The notes under the pieces: model-generated
Told to the model about the DNA's origin: nothing
The model's input: only the letters and a program-made list of their open reading frames with translations
The model's database searches: none
Part shown: piece after piece, positions 56,331 through 64,000 of the stretch
Layout: every line of letters begins with the position of its first letter
How positions within the stretch are numbered: position 1 is the stretch's first letter
Source: Candidatus Paracaedibacteraceae bacterium
GTDB lineage: Bacteria > Pseudomonadota > Alphaproteobacteria > Paracaedibacterales > Paracaedibacteraceae
Reading direction: 5' to 3'
DNA length: 64,000 nt
NCBI GenBank assembly: GCA_019459505.1
Contig: JAIBEV010000162.1
Span: 1-64,000 of the forward strand
Position numbers and translations under genes: made by a program

Positions 56331-56621
56331 ATGGCACGTCGTTGTGCAATTTCTAAAAAAGGTGTTCTATCGGGCAATAATGTCAGCCACGCAAACAATA
56401 AGACACGTCGGCGCTTTTTGCCTAACCTACAAAATGTTAGTTTTATGTCGGAAGTACTAGGGCGTGCAATTAGCATGCGTCTTTCTACGAATGCGATCCG
56501 AACCATTGAATTTCATGGTGGTCTAGATGCATATTTGCAAAAAGTAAGTTCTGTTAATCTAGATCCCAAAGTTGCAAAGCTTAAAAAAGTCATTACTAAA
56601 ATCGCTGAAGCTCGTCAATAA
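56331..56621 (+). CDS. rpmB: Ribosomal protein bL28
   Basis: The 96-residue large-subunit protein begins M-A-R-R-C-A-I-S-K-K-G with G-N-N-V-S-H-A-N-N-K-T-R-R-R-F near 15-30. The ATG at 56331 follows GGGAG at proper spacing; an in-frame ATG 15 bases upstream overlaps that ribosome-binding site and is rejected. The C-terminal extension is usual in alphaproteobacteria. Confidence 0.95.
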   Translation: MARRCAISKKGVLSGNNVSHANNKTRRRFLPNLQNVSFMSEVLGRAISMRLSTNAIRTIEFHGGLDAYLQKVSSVNLDPKVAKLKKVITKIAEARQ

Positions 56622-56647
56622 GCTTCACCATTTTACTCTTAAGATAG

Positions 56648-56675
56648 AGGCTCTGGGTTTCCAGAGCCTTTTTTA
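56648..56675 (+). terminator. Rho-independent terminator after rpmB
   Basis: AGGCTCTGG (56648-56656) and CCAGAGCCT (56661-56669) form a perfect 9-bp stem with a GTTT loop, followed by a T-run. Confidence 0.92.
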
Positions 56676-56682
56676 TTGCCCG

Positions 56683-57146
56683 TACAGCCCAATGCAGAAC
56701 CTTGATATTGCAAACGTAAACAGTAAATGTATCTCCTACCTACTGGGGCGGTCTTAATAATATCATCAGCATAAAAAACATATGCAGCCTTGAACGTGAT
56801 CGGGGTCCCGACATCACAAAGATCCCCGCTCGGAGGTGGGGAAGGGTTGCTTTTCATAATGTCTCCCCCCTTTCAGGTCAACCGTAAGCGCGACCCAGAA
56901 ACCATACCTCTAGTTTTCCAATAGTTTGACTTTACCACAGCTAGGCTTTCTCAAACCTTGCTGTCATCAAGACACAGGCATGGATTTCGGCTCAAGGCCG
57001 GAAGGAGGGAGAGTACTTACACATCCTTCACCAACCGCCCTCTTTCAGGGCAAGCGAAGCGCACCTGGAAACTCGATATCACAAGAGAAATCGCCTGGCA
57101 GCATAAGTTCCCAGCTCAAAGGCTGGGAAAAGAAAAAAAGGCAGGC
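56683..57146. repeat. Large cluster of mosaic repeats between rpmB and lon (copy 4)
   Basis: It carries at least three modules. Around 56700-56850 are CTTGATATTGCAAACG and CCCGACATCACAAAG linkers with a CCCCGCTCGGAGGTGGGG hairpin. Bases 56862-57010 are a near full-length relative of 10131-10280. Bases 57020-57127 repeat the CCTTCACCAAC / GGGCAAGCGAAGCG / AACTCGATATCACAAG / TTCCCAGC...GCTGGGAA series of the 38-kb cluster. ORFs inside are shadows. Confidence 0.82.
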
Positions 57147-57177
57147 AGGAAAACGGATGACAAAATAGATCTTTTAA

Positions 57178-59565
57178 CTATTGCATCCCAGCCGGCGCTG
57201 GAGAAACAGAGTGATTTTTCTCAACCCATTGAATCGGCTTAAGGTCAGAAATAAGAGCCTCTTTCAACACTTCCTCAGCAGTAGCCACGGGAATGATTTT
57301 AATGCCCTTCTTGACGTTTTCTGGAATATCATCAAGGTCTTTTTGATTATCAACGGGAATTAAAACTTTTTTAATGCCACCTCGATGAGCTGCCAACATC
57401 TTTTCTTTTAGTCCACCAATTTGAAGAACACGCCCTCGCAAGGTGATTTCACCCGTCATCGCCACTTCCTTATTTACCGGAATGGAGGTTAAGGCTGACA
57501 CAATCGATGTACACATCGCAACGCCAGCCGAAGGACCATCTTTAGGGATGGCTCCTTCGGGAACGTGAATATGAATATCACGCTTTTCAAATATCTCTGG
57601 CTCAATTCCAAAGCGAGGCGCCTGAGAACGAATATAGCTGACCGCAGCTTGGATAGACTCTTGCATAACGTCACCAAGCTTACCTGTAATCATCGTCTTA
57701 CCTTTACCAGGAACAACGACCGCTTCGATGGTTAATAAATCGCCACCCACCTCTGTCCAAGCTAAACCTGTTGTTGCACCAATCGCATCTTGCTCTTCAG
57801 CCTGACCGTAATGAAATTTAGGAGCTCCTGCATATTTACTCAAGTTCTTGGCTGTAATATGGACAACCTTAACTTGATCAACCAGAATTTCCTTGATAGC
57901 TTTACGGGCTAAGTTAGCAATTTCACGTTCCAAATTACGCACGCCTGATTCACGCGTATAGAGCCGCACTAGGTTTTTTAAGACCTCCTCCTCAATCACC
58001 AGCTCATTCTTCTTAAGACCGTGAACTTCCATTTCTTTTGGAATTAAATGATGCTTAGCAATTTCGATTTTCTCGTCTTCCGTATAACCTGCTAGGCGGA
58101 TAATCTCCATACGATCCAACAGAGGCTGTGACATCTTCAGTGTATTGGCCGTTGTCACAAACATCACATCGGATAAGTCATAATCAACTTCTAAATAGTG
58201 ATCATTAAAGGTAGCATTCTGTTCGGGATCCAAAACTTCCAACAAAGCTGATGCTGGATCACCACGCCAATCCGCGCCCATCTTATCGATCTCATCTAAG
58301 AGAAATAAAGGATTGCTTGTCTTAGCTTTCCGCATGCTTTGAATAATCTTACCCGGCATAGAGCCAATATAGGTTCGGCGGTGACCGCGCACCTCAGCTT
58401 CATCCCTGACACCACCCAAGGCAACCCGGACAAAGTGACGACCTGTAGCCTGCGCAATCGATTTACCAAGGGATGTTTTACCTACTCCGGGTGGCCCTAC
58501 CAAACACAAAATCTGGCCTCGGACCTTACCAACACGGGCTTGGACTGCAAGGTATTCAAGGATCCGCTCTTTAACTTTATCTAATCCAAAGTGATCACGG
58601 TCAAGAATGCGACGCGCCTCTGTTAAGTCTTTTTTAACGCGACTACGGTATTGCCAAGGAATGTTAAGCATCCAATCCAGGTAGTTGCGTACAACCGTTG
58701 CTTCCGCTGACATCGGATTCATAGCGCGCAGTTTCTTAAGCTCTGCCGCACACTTTTCTCGCGCTTCTTTACTAAGTTTAATTTTACGGATCTTAGTTTC
58801 AAATTCAGAAAGCTCATCCTTTGCTTCATCGACATCGCCCAATTCTTTTTGAATAGCTTTCATTTGCTCATTCAAATAATAATCACGCTGCGTCTTCTCC
58901 ATTTGCTTTTTAACACGATTACGGATGCGTTTTTCGACTTGCATCACACTAATCTCGCCTTCTATCATGGATAACAGCTCTTCCAACCGATCTCCCACAC
59001 CCGCCATTTCCAAAAGTTTTTGCTTTTCCGCAATCTTTAAAGATAAATAGGACGCAATTGTATCTGCCAATTTAGCCGGATCATCGATTTGATTGATGGT
59101 CACCAATACATCCGGTGGAATTTTACGATTTAACTTAATGTATTGTTCGAATTGAGCAATCAAACTGCGAGTGACAGCTTCTAACTCTTCCTCCGAACGT
59201 TCTTCCAAAAAATCCAACGGCTCTGCATAGGCTTCAAAATAGTCAAGTTGATCAGAATACTGAACAATTCGAACTCGACGTACCCCTTCAACCAAAACCT
59301 TAACTGTGCCATCGGGTAGCTTTAAAAGCTGCAAAACACTGCCAATTGTCCCAATGGTGTAAAGATCAGAAGTAGTGGGATCATCCAAAGCGGGATTTTT
59401 CTGTGTCACGAGCAAAATCTGCTTGTCTTGGCCGCGCATGACATCTTCTAAAGCCCGAACAGATTTTTCACGCCCCACAAATAAAGGCACAATCATGTGA
59501 GGAAAAACAACAATATCTCTTAATGGGAGCACGGGGTATTTCGTACCGTTTATCTGTCCCTGCAT
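57178..59565 (-). CDS. lon: ATP-dependent protease Lon
   Basis: The 795-residue cytoplasmic protease degrades damaged and regulatory proteins. It has the N-terminal LON substrate domain (about 10-205), a coiled segment, AAA+ with G-P-P-G-V-G-K-T near 355, and a C-terminal protease domain with the catalytic Ser in P-K-D-G-P-S-A-G-V near 678 and Lys about 43 residues on. It follows clpX in a minus-strand pair. Confidence 0.97.
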   Translation of the reverse strand: MQGQINGTKYPVLPLRDIVVFPHMIVPLFVGREKSVRALEDVMRGQDKQILLVTQKNPALDDPTTSDLYTIGTIGSVLQLLKLPDGTVKVLVEGVRRVRIVQYSDQLDYFEAYAEPLDFLEERSEEELEAVTRSLIAQFEQYIKLNRKIPPDVLVTINQIDDPAKLADTIASYLSLKIAEKQKLLEMAGVGDRLEELLSMIEGEISVMQVEKRIRNRVKKQMEKTQRDYYLNEQMKAIQKELGDVDEAKDELSEFETKIRKIKLSKEAREKCAAELKKLRAMNPMSAEATVVRNYLDWMLNIPWQYRSRVKKDLTEARRILDRDHFGLDKVKERILEYLAVQARVGKVRGQILCLVGPPGVGKTSLGKSIAQATGRHFVRVALGGVRDEAEVRGHRRTYIGSMPGKIIQSMRKAKTSNPLFLLDEIDKMGADWRGDPASALLEVLDPEQNATFNDHYLEVDYDLSDVMFVTTANTLKMSQPLLDRMEIIRLAGYTEDEKIEIAKHHLIPKEMEVHGLKKNELVIEEEVLKNLVRLYTRESGVRNLEREIANLARKAIKEILVDQVKVVHITAKNLSKYAGAPKFHYGQAEEQDAIGATTGLAWTEVGGDLLTIEAVVVPGKGKTMITGKLGDVMQESIQAAVSYIRSQAPRFGIEPEIFEKRDIHIHVPEGAIPKDGPSAGVAMCTSIVSALTSIPVNKEVAMTGEITLRGRVLQIGGLKEKMLAAHRGGIKKVLIPVDNQKDLDDIPENVKKGIKIIPVATAEEVLKEALISDLKPIQWVEKNHSVSPAPAGMQ

Positions 59566-59588
59566 TCACTTACCCTCTTATTGTCTTT

Positions 59589-60857
59589 TTAGTTATCAGA
59601 TCCTGTCTTATCAGCCCGTTTCTGGGCAATCATTTTTAACGGTTGAGCCCGTCCTTCTACAACTTCCTTATTAATTACCACTTCTTCTACATCCTCATAG
59701 CTTGGTAATTCGAACATTGTATCCAAAAGAATAGCTTCCAGAATAGACCTTAATCCGCGGGCACCGGTCTTGCGGGCAATTGCTTTTTTAGCAACACCCA
59801 TCAGCGCATCTTCTGTAAAGGAAAGCTTAACGTCCTCCATTTCAAAAAGTCGCTGATACTGCTTAACCAAAGCATTCTTAGGTTTAGTTAAAATTTCGAC
59901 CAAAACCTCAGCTGTTAAATCAGTCAATGTTGCAATCACAGGCAAGCGACCAATAAATTCTGGAATTAAACCAAACTTCAATAAATCTTCAGGCTCTAGA
60001 TCCTGCAGAATCTCCCCCGATGTTCGATCATCAGGCCCCCGAACATCTGCACCAAATCCAATCGCAACACCTTTACCACGGGTTGAAATAATTCGATCAA
60101 TGCCAGCAAAAGCTCCCCCACAAATAAATAAGATATTAGTGGTATCAACCTGTAAGAATTCTTGTTGTGGATGCTTCCGACCACCTTGCGGTGGAACTGA
60201 GGCAACTGTACCTTCCATAATTTTCAACAAAGCTTGTTGCACGCCTTCCCCGGAAACATCCCGAGTAATGGATGGATTGTCTGATTTGCGAGAAATCTTA
60301 TCAACCTCGTCAATATAAACAATACCTTTTTGAGCCCGTTCAACATTATAATCTGCCGCTTGCAGCAAGCGTAAAATAATATTCTCTACATCCTCTCCCA
60401 CATAGCCGGCTTCGGTTAAAGTGGTCGCGTCCGCCATGGTGAAGGGGACATCAATAATACGAGCAAGCGTTTGGGCTAATAAAGTCTTCCCACTACCGGT
60501 AGGCCCAACCAACAGAATATTGGACTTAGCAATCTCAACATCTGCGCCTTTTCCACCATTACTCAACCGTTTATAATGGTTGTGGACCGCGACGGACAAA
60601 ACCTTTTTGGCTTGCTCTTGGCCGATCACATACTCATCTAAAACTTTGCAAATTTCCATCGGTGAGGGAACACCCTCAGCATCTTTCGAAAATGTAGCAC
60701 GACTTTCTTCACGAATGATATCCGTACATAGCTCGACACACTCATCGCAGATAAAAACTGTTGGTCCCGCAATGAGTTTTCGCACCTCGTGCTGACTTTT
60801 ACCGCAGAAAGAACAATACAAGGTGTTCTTAACATCTGTTCCACTGGTTTTACTCAT
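59589..60857 (-). CDS. clpX: Clp protease ATPase subunit ClpX
   Basis: ClpX unfolds substrates for ClpP. The 422 residues have the N-terminal zinc site with C-S-F-C near 15-18 and C-D-E-C near 37-40, Walker A G-P-T-G-S-G-K-T near 117, and the pore loop and sensor regions with G-Y-V-G-E-D-V near 146. It is upstream of lon, 23 bases apart. Its partner clpP is at 15.5-16.1 kb on the opposite strand, which is unusual. Confidence 0.97.
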   Translation of the reverse strand: MSKTSGTDVKNTLYCSFCGKSQHEVRKLIAGPTVFICDECVELCTDIIREESRATFSKDAEGVPSPMEICKVLDEYVIGQEQAKKVLSVAVHNHYKRLSNGGKGADVEIAKSNILLVGPTGSGKTLLAQTLARIIDVPFTMADATTLTEAGYVGEDVENIILRLLQAADYNVERAQKGIVYIDEVDKISRKSDNPSITRDVSGEGVQQALLKIMEGTVASVPPQGGRKHPQQEFLQVDTTNILFICGGAFAGIDRIISTRGKGVAIGFGADVRGPDDRTSGEILQDLEPEDLLKFGLIPEFIGRLPVIATLTDLTAEVLVEILTKPKNALVKQYQRLFEMEDVKLSFTEDALMGVAKKAIARKTGARGLRSILEAILLDTMFELPSYEDVEEVVINKEVVEGRAQPLKMIAQKRADKTGSDN

Positions 60858-61289
60858 GCTTGACTCCTAAAATCTCTTATGTATCATAATCCTTTTTACA
60901 GAAAAGACAATGATCACAAGCGCCCTTTTCAATTATAAGTATGTATCCTAAAATCTAAACAAATAGTTAAGCAAAACCCCTCTTAACTATTTTATGGGAA
61001 ATTAGAAAGCCTTACCTTGCCAGAAAAACTTATGACTTCCAAGACTTTTCAGCCTACATCACAACAATTTTAGCGTTATGGAGCTTTTATTGCCAGCACA
61101 AATTAAGATATCGACGGATACTAATTTTTATAATGATTAAAAAATCATTAATTTTAAACATGAGATTTCAATGTTTTTTTGACCTGCGGTTTCCTCAAAG
61201 CTTCCTAACAAGCTTATCAACCAATATCTCGTTGACCCTATTATACCATTCACGCTAATCTTAACCATAAAATAAAAGAGGGATATACC
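60858..61289. other. Divergent intergenic region clpX/tkt
   Basis: These 432 AT-rich bases lie between divergent clpX and tkt and should hold both promoters. No ORF, RNA gene or repeat copy is recognised. It is also one candidate edge of the proposed inversion. Confidence 0.55.
61232..61261 (+). promoter_or_regulatory. Possible sigma-70-type promoter of tkt
   Basis: TTGACC (61232-61237) and TAATCT (61256-61261) are separated by 18 bases and lie about 30 bases before the tkt start. This is a pattern match only. Confidence 0.35.
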
Positions 61290-63290
61290 GTGCAAATTGC
61301 GATAAAATCACAAGACCCAGTCTCTTACAAACTTATGGCCAATGCCATCAGATTCCTCAGTGCAGATGCCGTTGAAAAAGCAAAATCCGGACATCCCGGC
61401 ATGCCTATGGGAATGGCTGATGTGGCAACTGTTCTATTTCGTGATTTCTTAACGTATGATTCAACAGCCCCCCATTGGCTGAATCGAGATCGTTTTATCC
61501 TAAGTGCTGGCCATGGCTCTATGCTCCTTTACTCCCTTCTCTACTTAACCGGCTATAAAGATATTCCCCTAGAGGAACTGCGTCATTTTCGTCAACTCGA
61601 CGCCAAGACTGCTGGTCATCCCGAATATGGGTATGCAGCAGGCATTGAAACCACCACCGGCCCTCTGGGCCAAGGAATCAGCAATGCCATCGGCATGGCT
61701 CTAGCTGAACAAATTTTCCACGCTGAATTTCCTGATCTCTTTGACCACAAAACTTATGTCATTGCCAGTGATGGTGATTTAATGGAAGGTATCTCTCAAG
61801 AAGCTATCTCCCTAGCCGGCCATTGGGGCTTAAAAAACCTTATCGTTTTATATGATGACAACAGTATCTCCATTGACGGTGACACCAATCTCGCCTTTAG
61901 TGATGATACTCAACGGCGATTTGAAGCATGTCATTGGGAAATTCTAACCATTGATGGCCATAACTTTGAGGCTATCTCGCAAGCTCTCCACCAGGCCCAG
62001 CAAGCTCACCGTCCAGTCCTTATCCGATGTAAAACACGGATTGCCGAAGGGGCGCCTACAAAAGTAGGAACTTCCTCGAGCCATGGCTCTCCGCTGGGTA
62101 CTGCGGAAATCGCTCAAATGCGCCACAATCTTGACTGGACGGCACAACCCTTTGAGGTACCCACTGAGATTTTGGCTGAATGGCGAAAAGCTGGCGAACG
62201 TCATCGAGCCAAACGTCAAGAATGGGAAGCCCATTTCAATAGACACCCTGACTCCAAAGAGATCTCGCGCCGTCTCAACAATGAACAACCATTATCCATT
62301 AAGGATGCCCTAAAATCCGTTATCTTATCATATATAGACATGCCTGTCGAAAAAGCGACCCGACAACTCTCACAAGATGTCTTAGAACGGATCGCACCAT
62401 TAATGCCCGAATTAATTGGGGGATCGGCTGACTTAACAGGATCTAATAACACAAAAGCAAAGCCACAGCGCATTATTAATCGCGACAATTTTTCTGGAAA
62501 CTATATTCATTATGGCGTGCGGGAGCATGGCATGGCAGCAATTATGAATGGTCTTTCCTTATACGGCGGTCTGCGACCTTATGGCGGAACCTTCTTGATC
62601 TTTAGTGACTATTTACGCCCTGCCCTTAGGTTATCAGCCTTAATGCATCAGCCAGTTATTTATGTCCTGACCCATGACTCCATTGGGTTGGGAGAAGACG
62701 GGCCAACCCATCAACCAATTGAACATCTCGCATCCCTCAGGGCTATTCCCAACTTGAATGTTTTTCGCCCTGCCGACGGCATCGAAGTCGCTGAGTGCTG
62801 GGACTTAGCCTTGAGCACCACCGATCGACCAAGCATTCTTGCCCTCACTCGGCAAAATGTCCGACAAATTCGTTTAAAAGATAACCAAAAGAATTTATCA
62901 GCCTTAGGTGGATATGTAGCCTGGGGAGAAACTGAACAGCGCGATTTGACTCTTATTGCGACAGGATCTGAAGTAGGCCTTGCTATCGAGGTTGCTGAAG
63001 CCTTGGCACAGCAGTCACTTAAAGCAACGGTTGTTTCAATGCCTTGCACACGATTGTTTGATGAACAATCGACGGATTATAAAAATTCTGTTCTCGGGTC
63101 GGTCCCTCGATTTGCAATCGAAGCAGCCTCTCCCTATGGATGGGAAAGATATGTAGGTAATTCAGATCATATTTTTGGGATTGAGACGTTCGGAGCTTCC
63201 GCCCCCTCTCAAGATTTGTATGATAAATTTGGCTTAACCGTTAAAAAGATTGTGCCAAAAATTTTAAAGCAGATTCAAAAGGATGCCTAA
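61290..63290 (+). CDS. tkt: Transketolase
   Basis: This thiamine-diphosphate enzyme moves two-carbon units in the pentose phosphate pathway. The 666 residues include K-S-G-H-P-G-M-P near 33-40, a thiamine-binding D-G-D-L-M-E-G near 161, and the catalytic region D-S-I-G-L-G-E-D-G-P-T-H-Q-P near 460. A GTG start follows GAGGG. Its end overlaps the next small ORF by 8 bases. Confidence 0.96.
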   Translation: MQIAIKSQDPVSYKLMANAIRFLSADAVEKAKSGHPGMPMGMADVATVLFRDFLTYDSTAPHWLNRDRFILSAGHGSMLLYSLLYLTGYKDIPLEELRHFRQLDAKTAGHPEYGYAAGIETTTGPLGQGISNAIGMALAEQIFHAEFPDLFDHKTYVIASDGDLMEGISQEAISLAGHWGLKNLIVLYDDNSISIDGDTNLAFSDDTQRRFEACHWEILTIDGHNFEAISQALHQAQQAHRPVLIRCKTRIAEGAPTKVGTSSSHGSPLGTAEIAQMRHNLDWTAQPFEVPTEILAEWRKAGERHRAKRQEWEAHFNRHPDSKEISRRLNNEQPLSIKDALKSVILSYIDMPVEKATRQLSQDVLERIAPLMPELIGGSADLTGSNNTKAKPQRIINRDNFSGNYIHYGVREHGMAAIMNGLSLYGGLRPYGGTFLIFSDYLRPALRLSALMHQPVIYVLTHDSIGLGEDGPTHQPIEHLASLRAIPNLNVFRPADGIEVAECWDLALSTTDRPSILALTRQNVRQIRLKDNQKNLSALGGYVAWGETEQRDLTLIATGSEVGLAIEVAEALAQQSLKATVVSMPCTRLFDEQSTDYKNSVLGSVPRFAIEAASPYGWERYVGNSDHIFGIETFGASAPSQDLYDKFGLTVKKIVPKILKQIQKDA

Positions 63291-63678
63291 AGGAAATCGC
63301 CTCAACCGCCCCAAAGGAATGATTTTAAAAAGTCAGATTAAAGCTTTATTCATTAATCTTGATTTAATAACAGAGGGGGTTACAAAGCTTCAAGATATAA
63401 TCAACCTTCAGCCATTTCCTATTCTGAGGAATATTTTAAAGAAAGATCATAAAGCAATGGCCTTGATCGATAAGCTGAATCGGTTAGGAAGATTAAATAA
63501 CATCAATCCCAAAGATTGGTGGCGGCTCCTTCCAGAAAAACGCCATCAAGTCTCGGCTGAACATCCCGACAATCCACACTTAACATCTCAATCTCTTAAT
63601 ACGGTGTCCCAGAAATTGAAAGACCTGACTATTTTCTGGCAATTCCTTCGTCCTAAAATTTTAACCCTTACTTATTAA
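63283..63678 (+). CDS. Unknown small basic protein between tkt and gap
   Basis: The 131-residue protein starts 8 bases inside tkt, so it is probably translationally coupled, and ends 23 bases before gap. It is basic (many Lys/Arg) and helix-rich, with a Trp-Trp pair in K-D-W-W-R-L-L-P near 88. I recognise no family, membrane segment or signal peptide. It may be a lineage-specific gene in the tkt-gap operon. Confidence 0.6.
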   Translation: MPKGNRLNRPKGMILKSQIKALFINLDLITEGVTKLQDIINLQPFPILRNILKKDHKAMALIDKLNRLGRLNNINPKDWWRLLPEKRHQVSAEHPDNPHLTSQSLNTVSQKLKDLTIFWQFLRPKILTLTY

Positions 63679-63701
63679 CACCAACTAATGGAGACTCTTT
63701 A

Positions 63702-64000
63702 ATGACTATTCGTGTTGCAATAAATGGCTTTGGTCGCATTGGTCGCATGATTCTGCGAGCGCTTGCTGAAAATAAACGGCCTGAATTTCAAGTCGTGGCA
63801 ATTAATGACTTAGGATCATTAGAGGCAAACGCGCACCTTTTCAAATACGATTCTATCCATGGACGTTTTCCAGGTACCGTTGTGACCACAACAGATACAA
63901 TGGATGTAGGACTTGGGGCAATGAAGGTAATTGCCGAAGCTAACCCGGAGAAACTTCCTTGGAAAGAATTAGGAATTGATATTGTCCTTGAATGCAGTGG
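63702..64000 (+). CDS. gap: Glyceraldehyde-3-phosphate dehydrogenase, N-terminal part (cut by window end)
   Basis: The first 99 residues carry the NAD-binding I-N-G-F-G-R-I-G-R near 8-16, A-I-N-D-L near 34 and K-Y-D-S-I-H-G near 49, all typical of GAPDH. The catalytic Cys lies beyond the window. It follows tkt and a small ORF in the same direction. Confidence 0.95.
   Translation, partial: MTIRVAINGFGRIGRMILRALAENKRPEFQVVAINDLGSLEANAHLFKYDSIHGRFPGTVVTTTDTMDVGLGAMKVIAEANPEKLPWKELGIDIVLECS

Noticed and set aside
56926-57242. Two overlapping ORFs of 80 and 94 residues near 57 kb
   Set aside because: They lie within the mosaic repeat cluster, and the longer one also runs into lon on the other strand.

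Overview
The window looks like chromosome of an AT-leaning, host-associated alphaproteobacterium. Pointers are the order prmC-DUF4167-clpB, a Rhizobium-type asparaginase, a PCu(A)C copper chaperone, a J-domain gene beside bolA, clpX-lon, and a folP-pabBAC operon. A sheath-and-tube type VI secretion (T6SS) cluster, large lineage-specific exported proteins and mosaic palindromic repeats suggest a relative of the Holosporales/Paracaedibacter group of protist endosymbionts. That placement is inference from gene content, not a phylogeny.

Layout. 0-6 kb: a probable insertion-sequence end runs into a DUF2628 membrane gene; then, on the minus strand, clpB, DUF4167, prmC and NAD kinase. 6-14 kb: T6SS genes tssB, tssC, two Hcp-like tube paralogues and tssE on plus, facing an unknown gene and tssH/clpV on minus; tRNA-Leu(UAG) follows. 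14-19 kb: tig-clpP, a GNAT acetyltransferase, a solitary short atpC and ftsZ. 19-28 kb: rapZ-asparaginase, pcuC, and a compact beta-oxidation operon (thiolase, FadB/FadN-type fusion, acyl-CoA dehydrogenase, SDR). 28-37 kb: two very large exported proteins of unknown function flank dnaB and lepB. The first carries an HxE...CxxC signature like nucleic-acid/nucleoside deaminases; the second has duplicated modules. 37-44 kb: J-domain protein/bolA, a repeat cluster, small membrane proteins, pgk, then folP-pabB-pabA-pabC for folate. 44-57 kb: exported oligopeptidase B, tRNA-Arg(ACG), CCA-adding enzyme, ychF, an unknown exported protein, tRNA-Arg(CCU), YdjM-like hydrolase, a UDP-sugar epimerase, fabD-fabG, a lipid A-type acyltransferase, meaB and rpmB. 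57-64 kb: lon and clpX on minus, then tkt, a small unknown ORF and the start of gap.

How it fits together. Protein quality control (ClpB, trigger factor, ClpP, ClpX, Lon, J-protein) and central metabolism (fatty-acid oxidation, glycolysis/pentose phosphate, folate) are mixed with host-interaction candidates (T6SS, exported giants). The usual tig-clpP-clpX-lon block is split into two oppositely oriented halves about 41 kb apart, which is what one inversion with a breakpoint between clpP and clpX would produce. A family of palindromic mosaic repeats occupies at least four intergenic sites. The most promising leads are the deaminase-like exported protein, the two-Hcp T6SS cluster with its built-in hairpins and orphan neighbour, and the 995-residue repeat protein.
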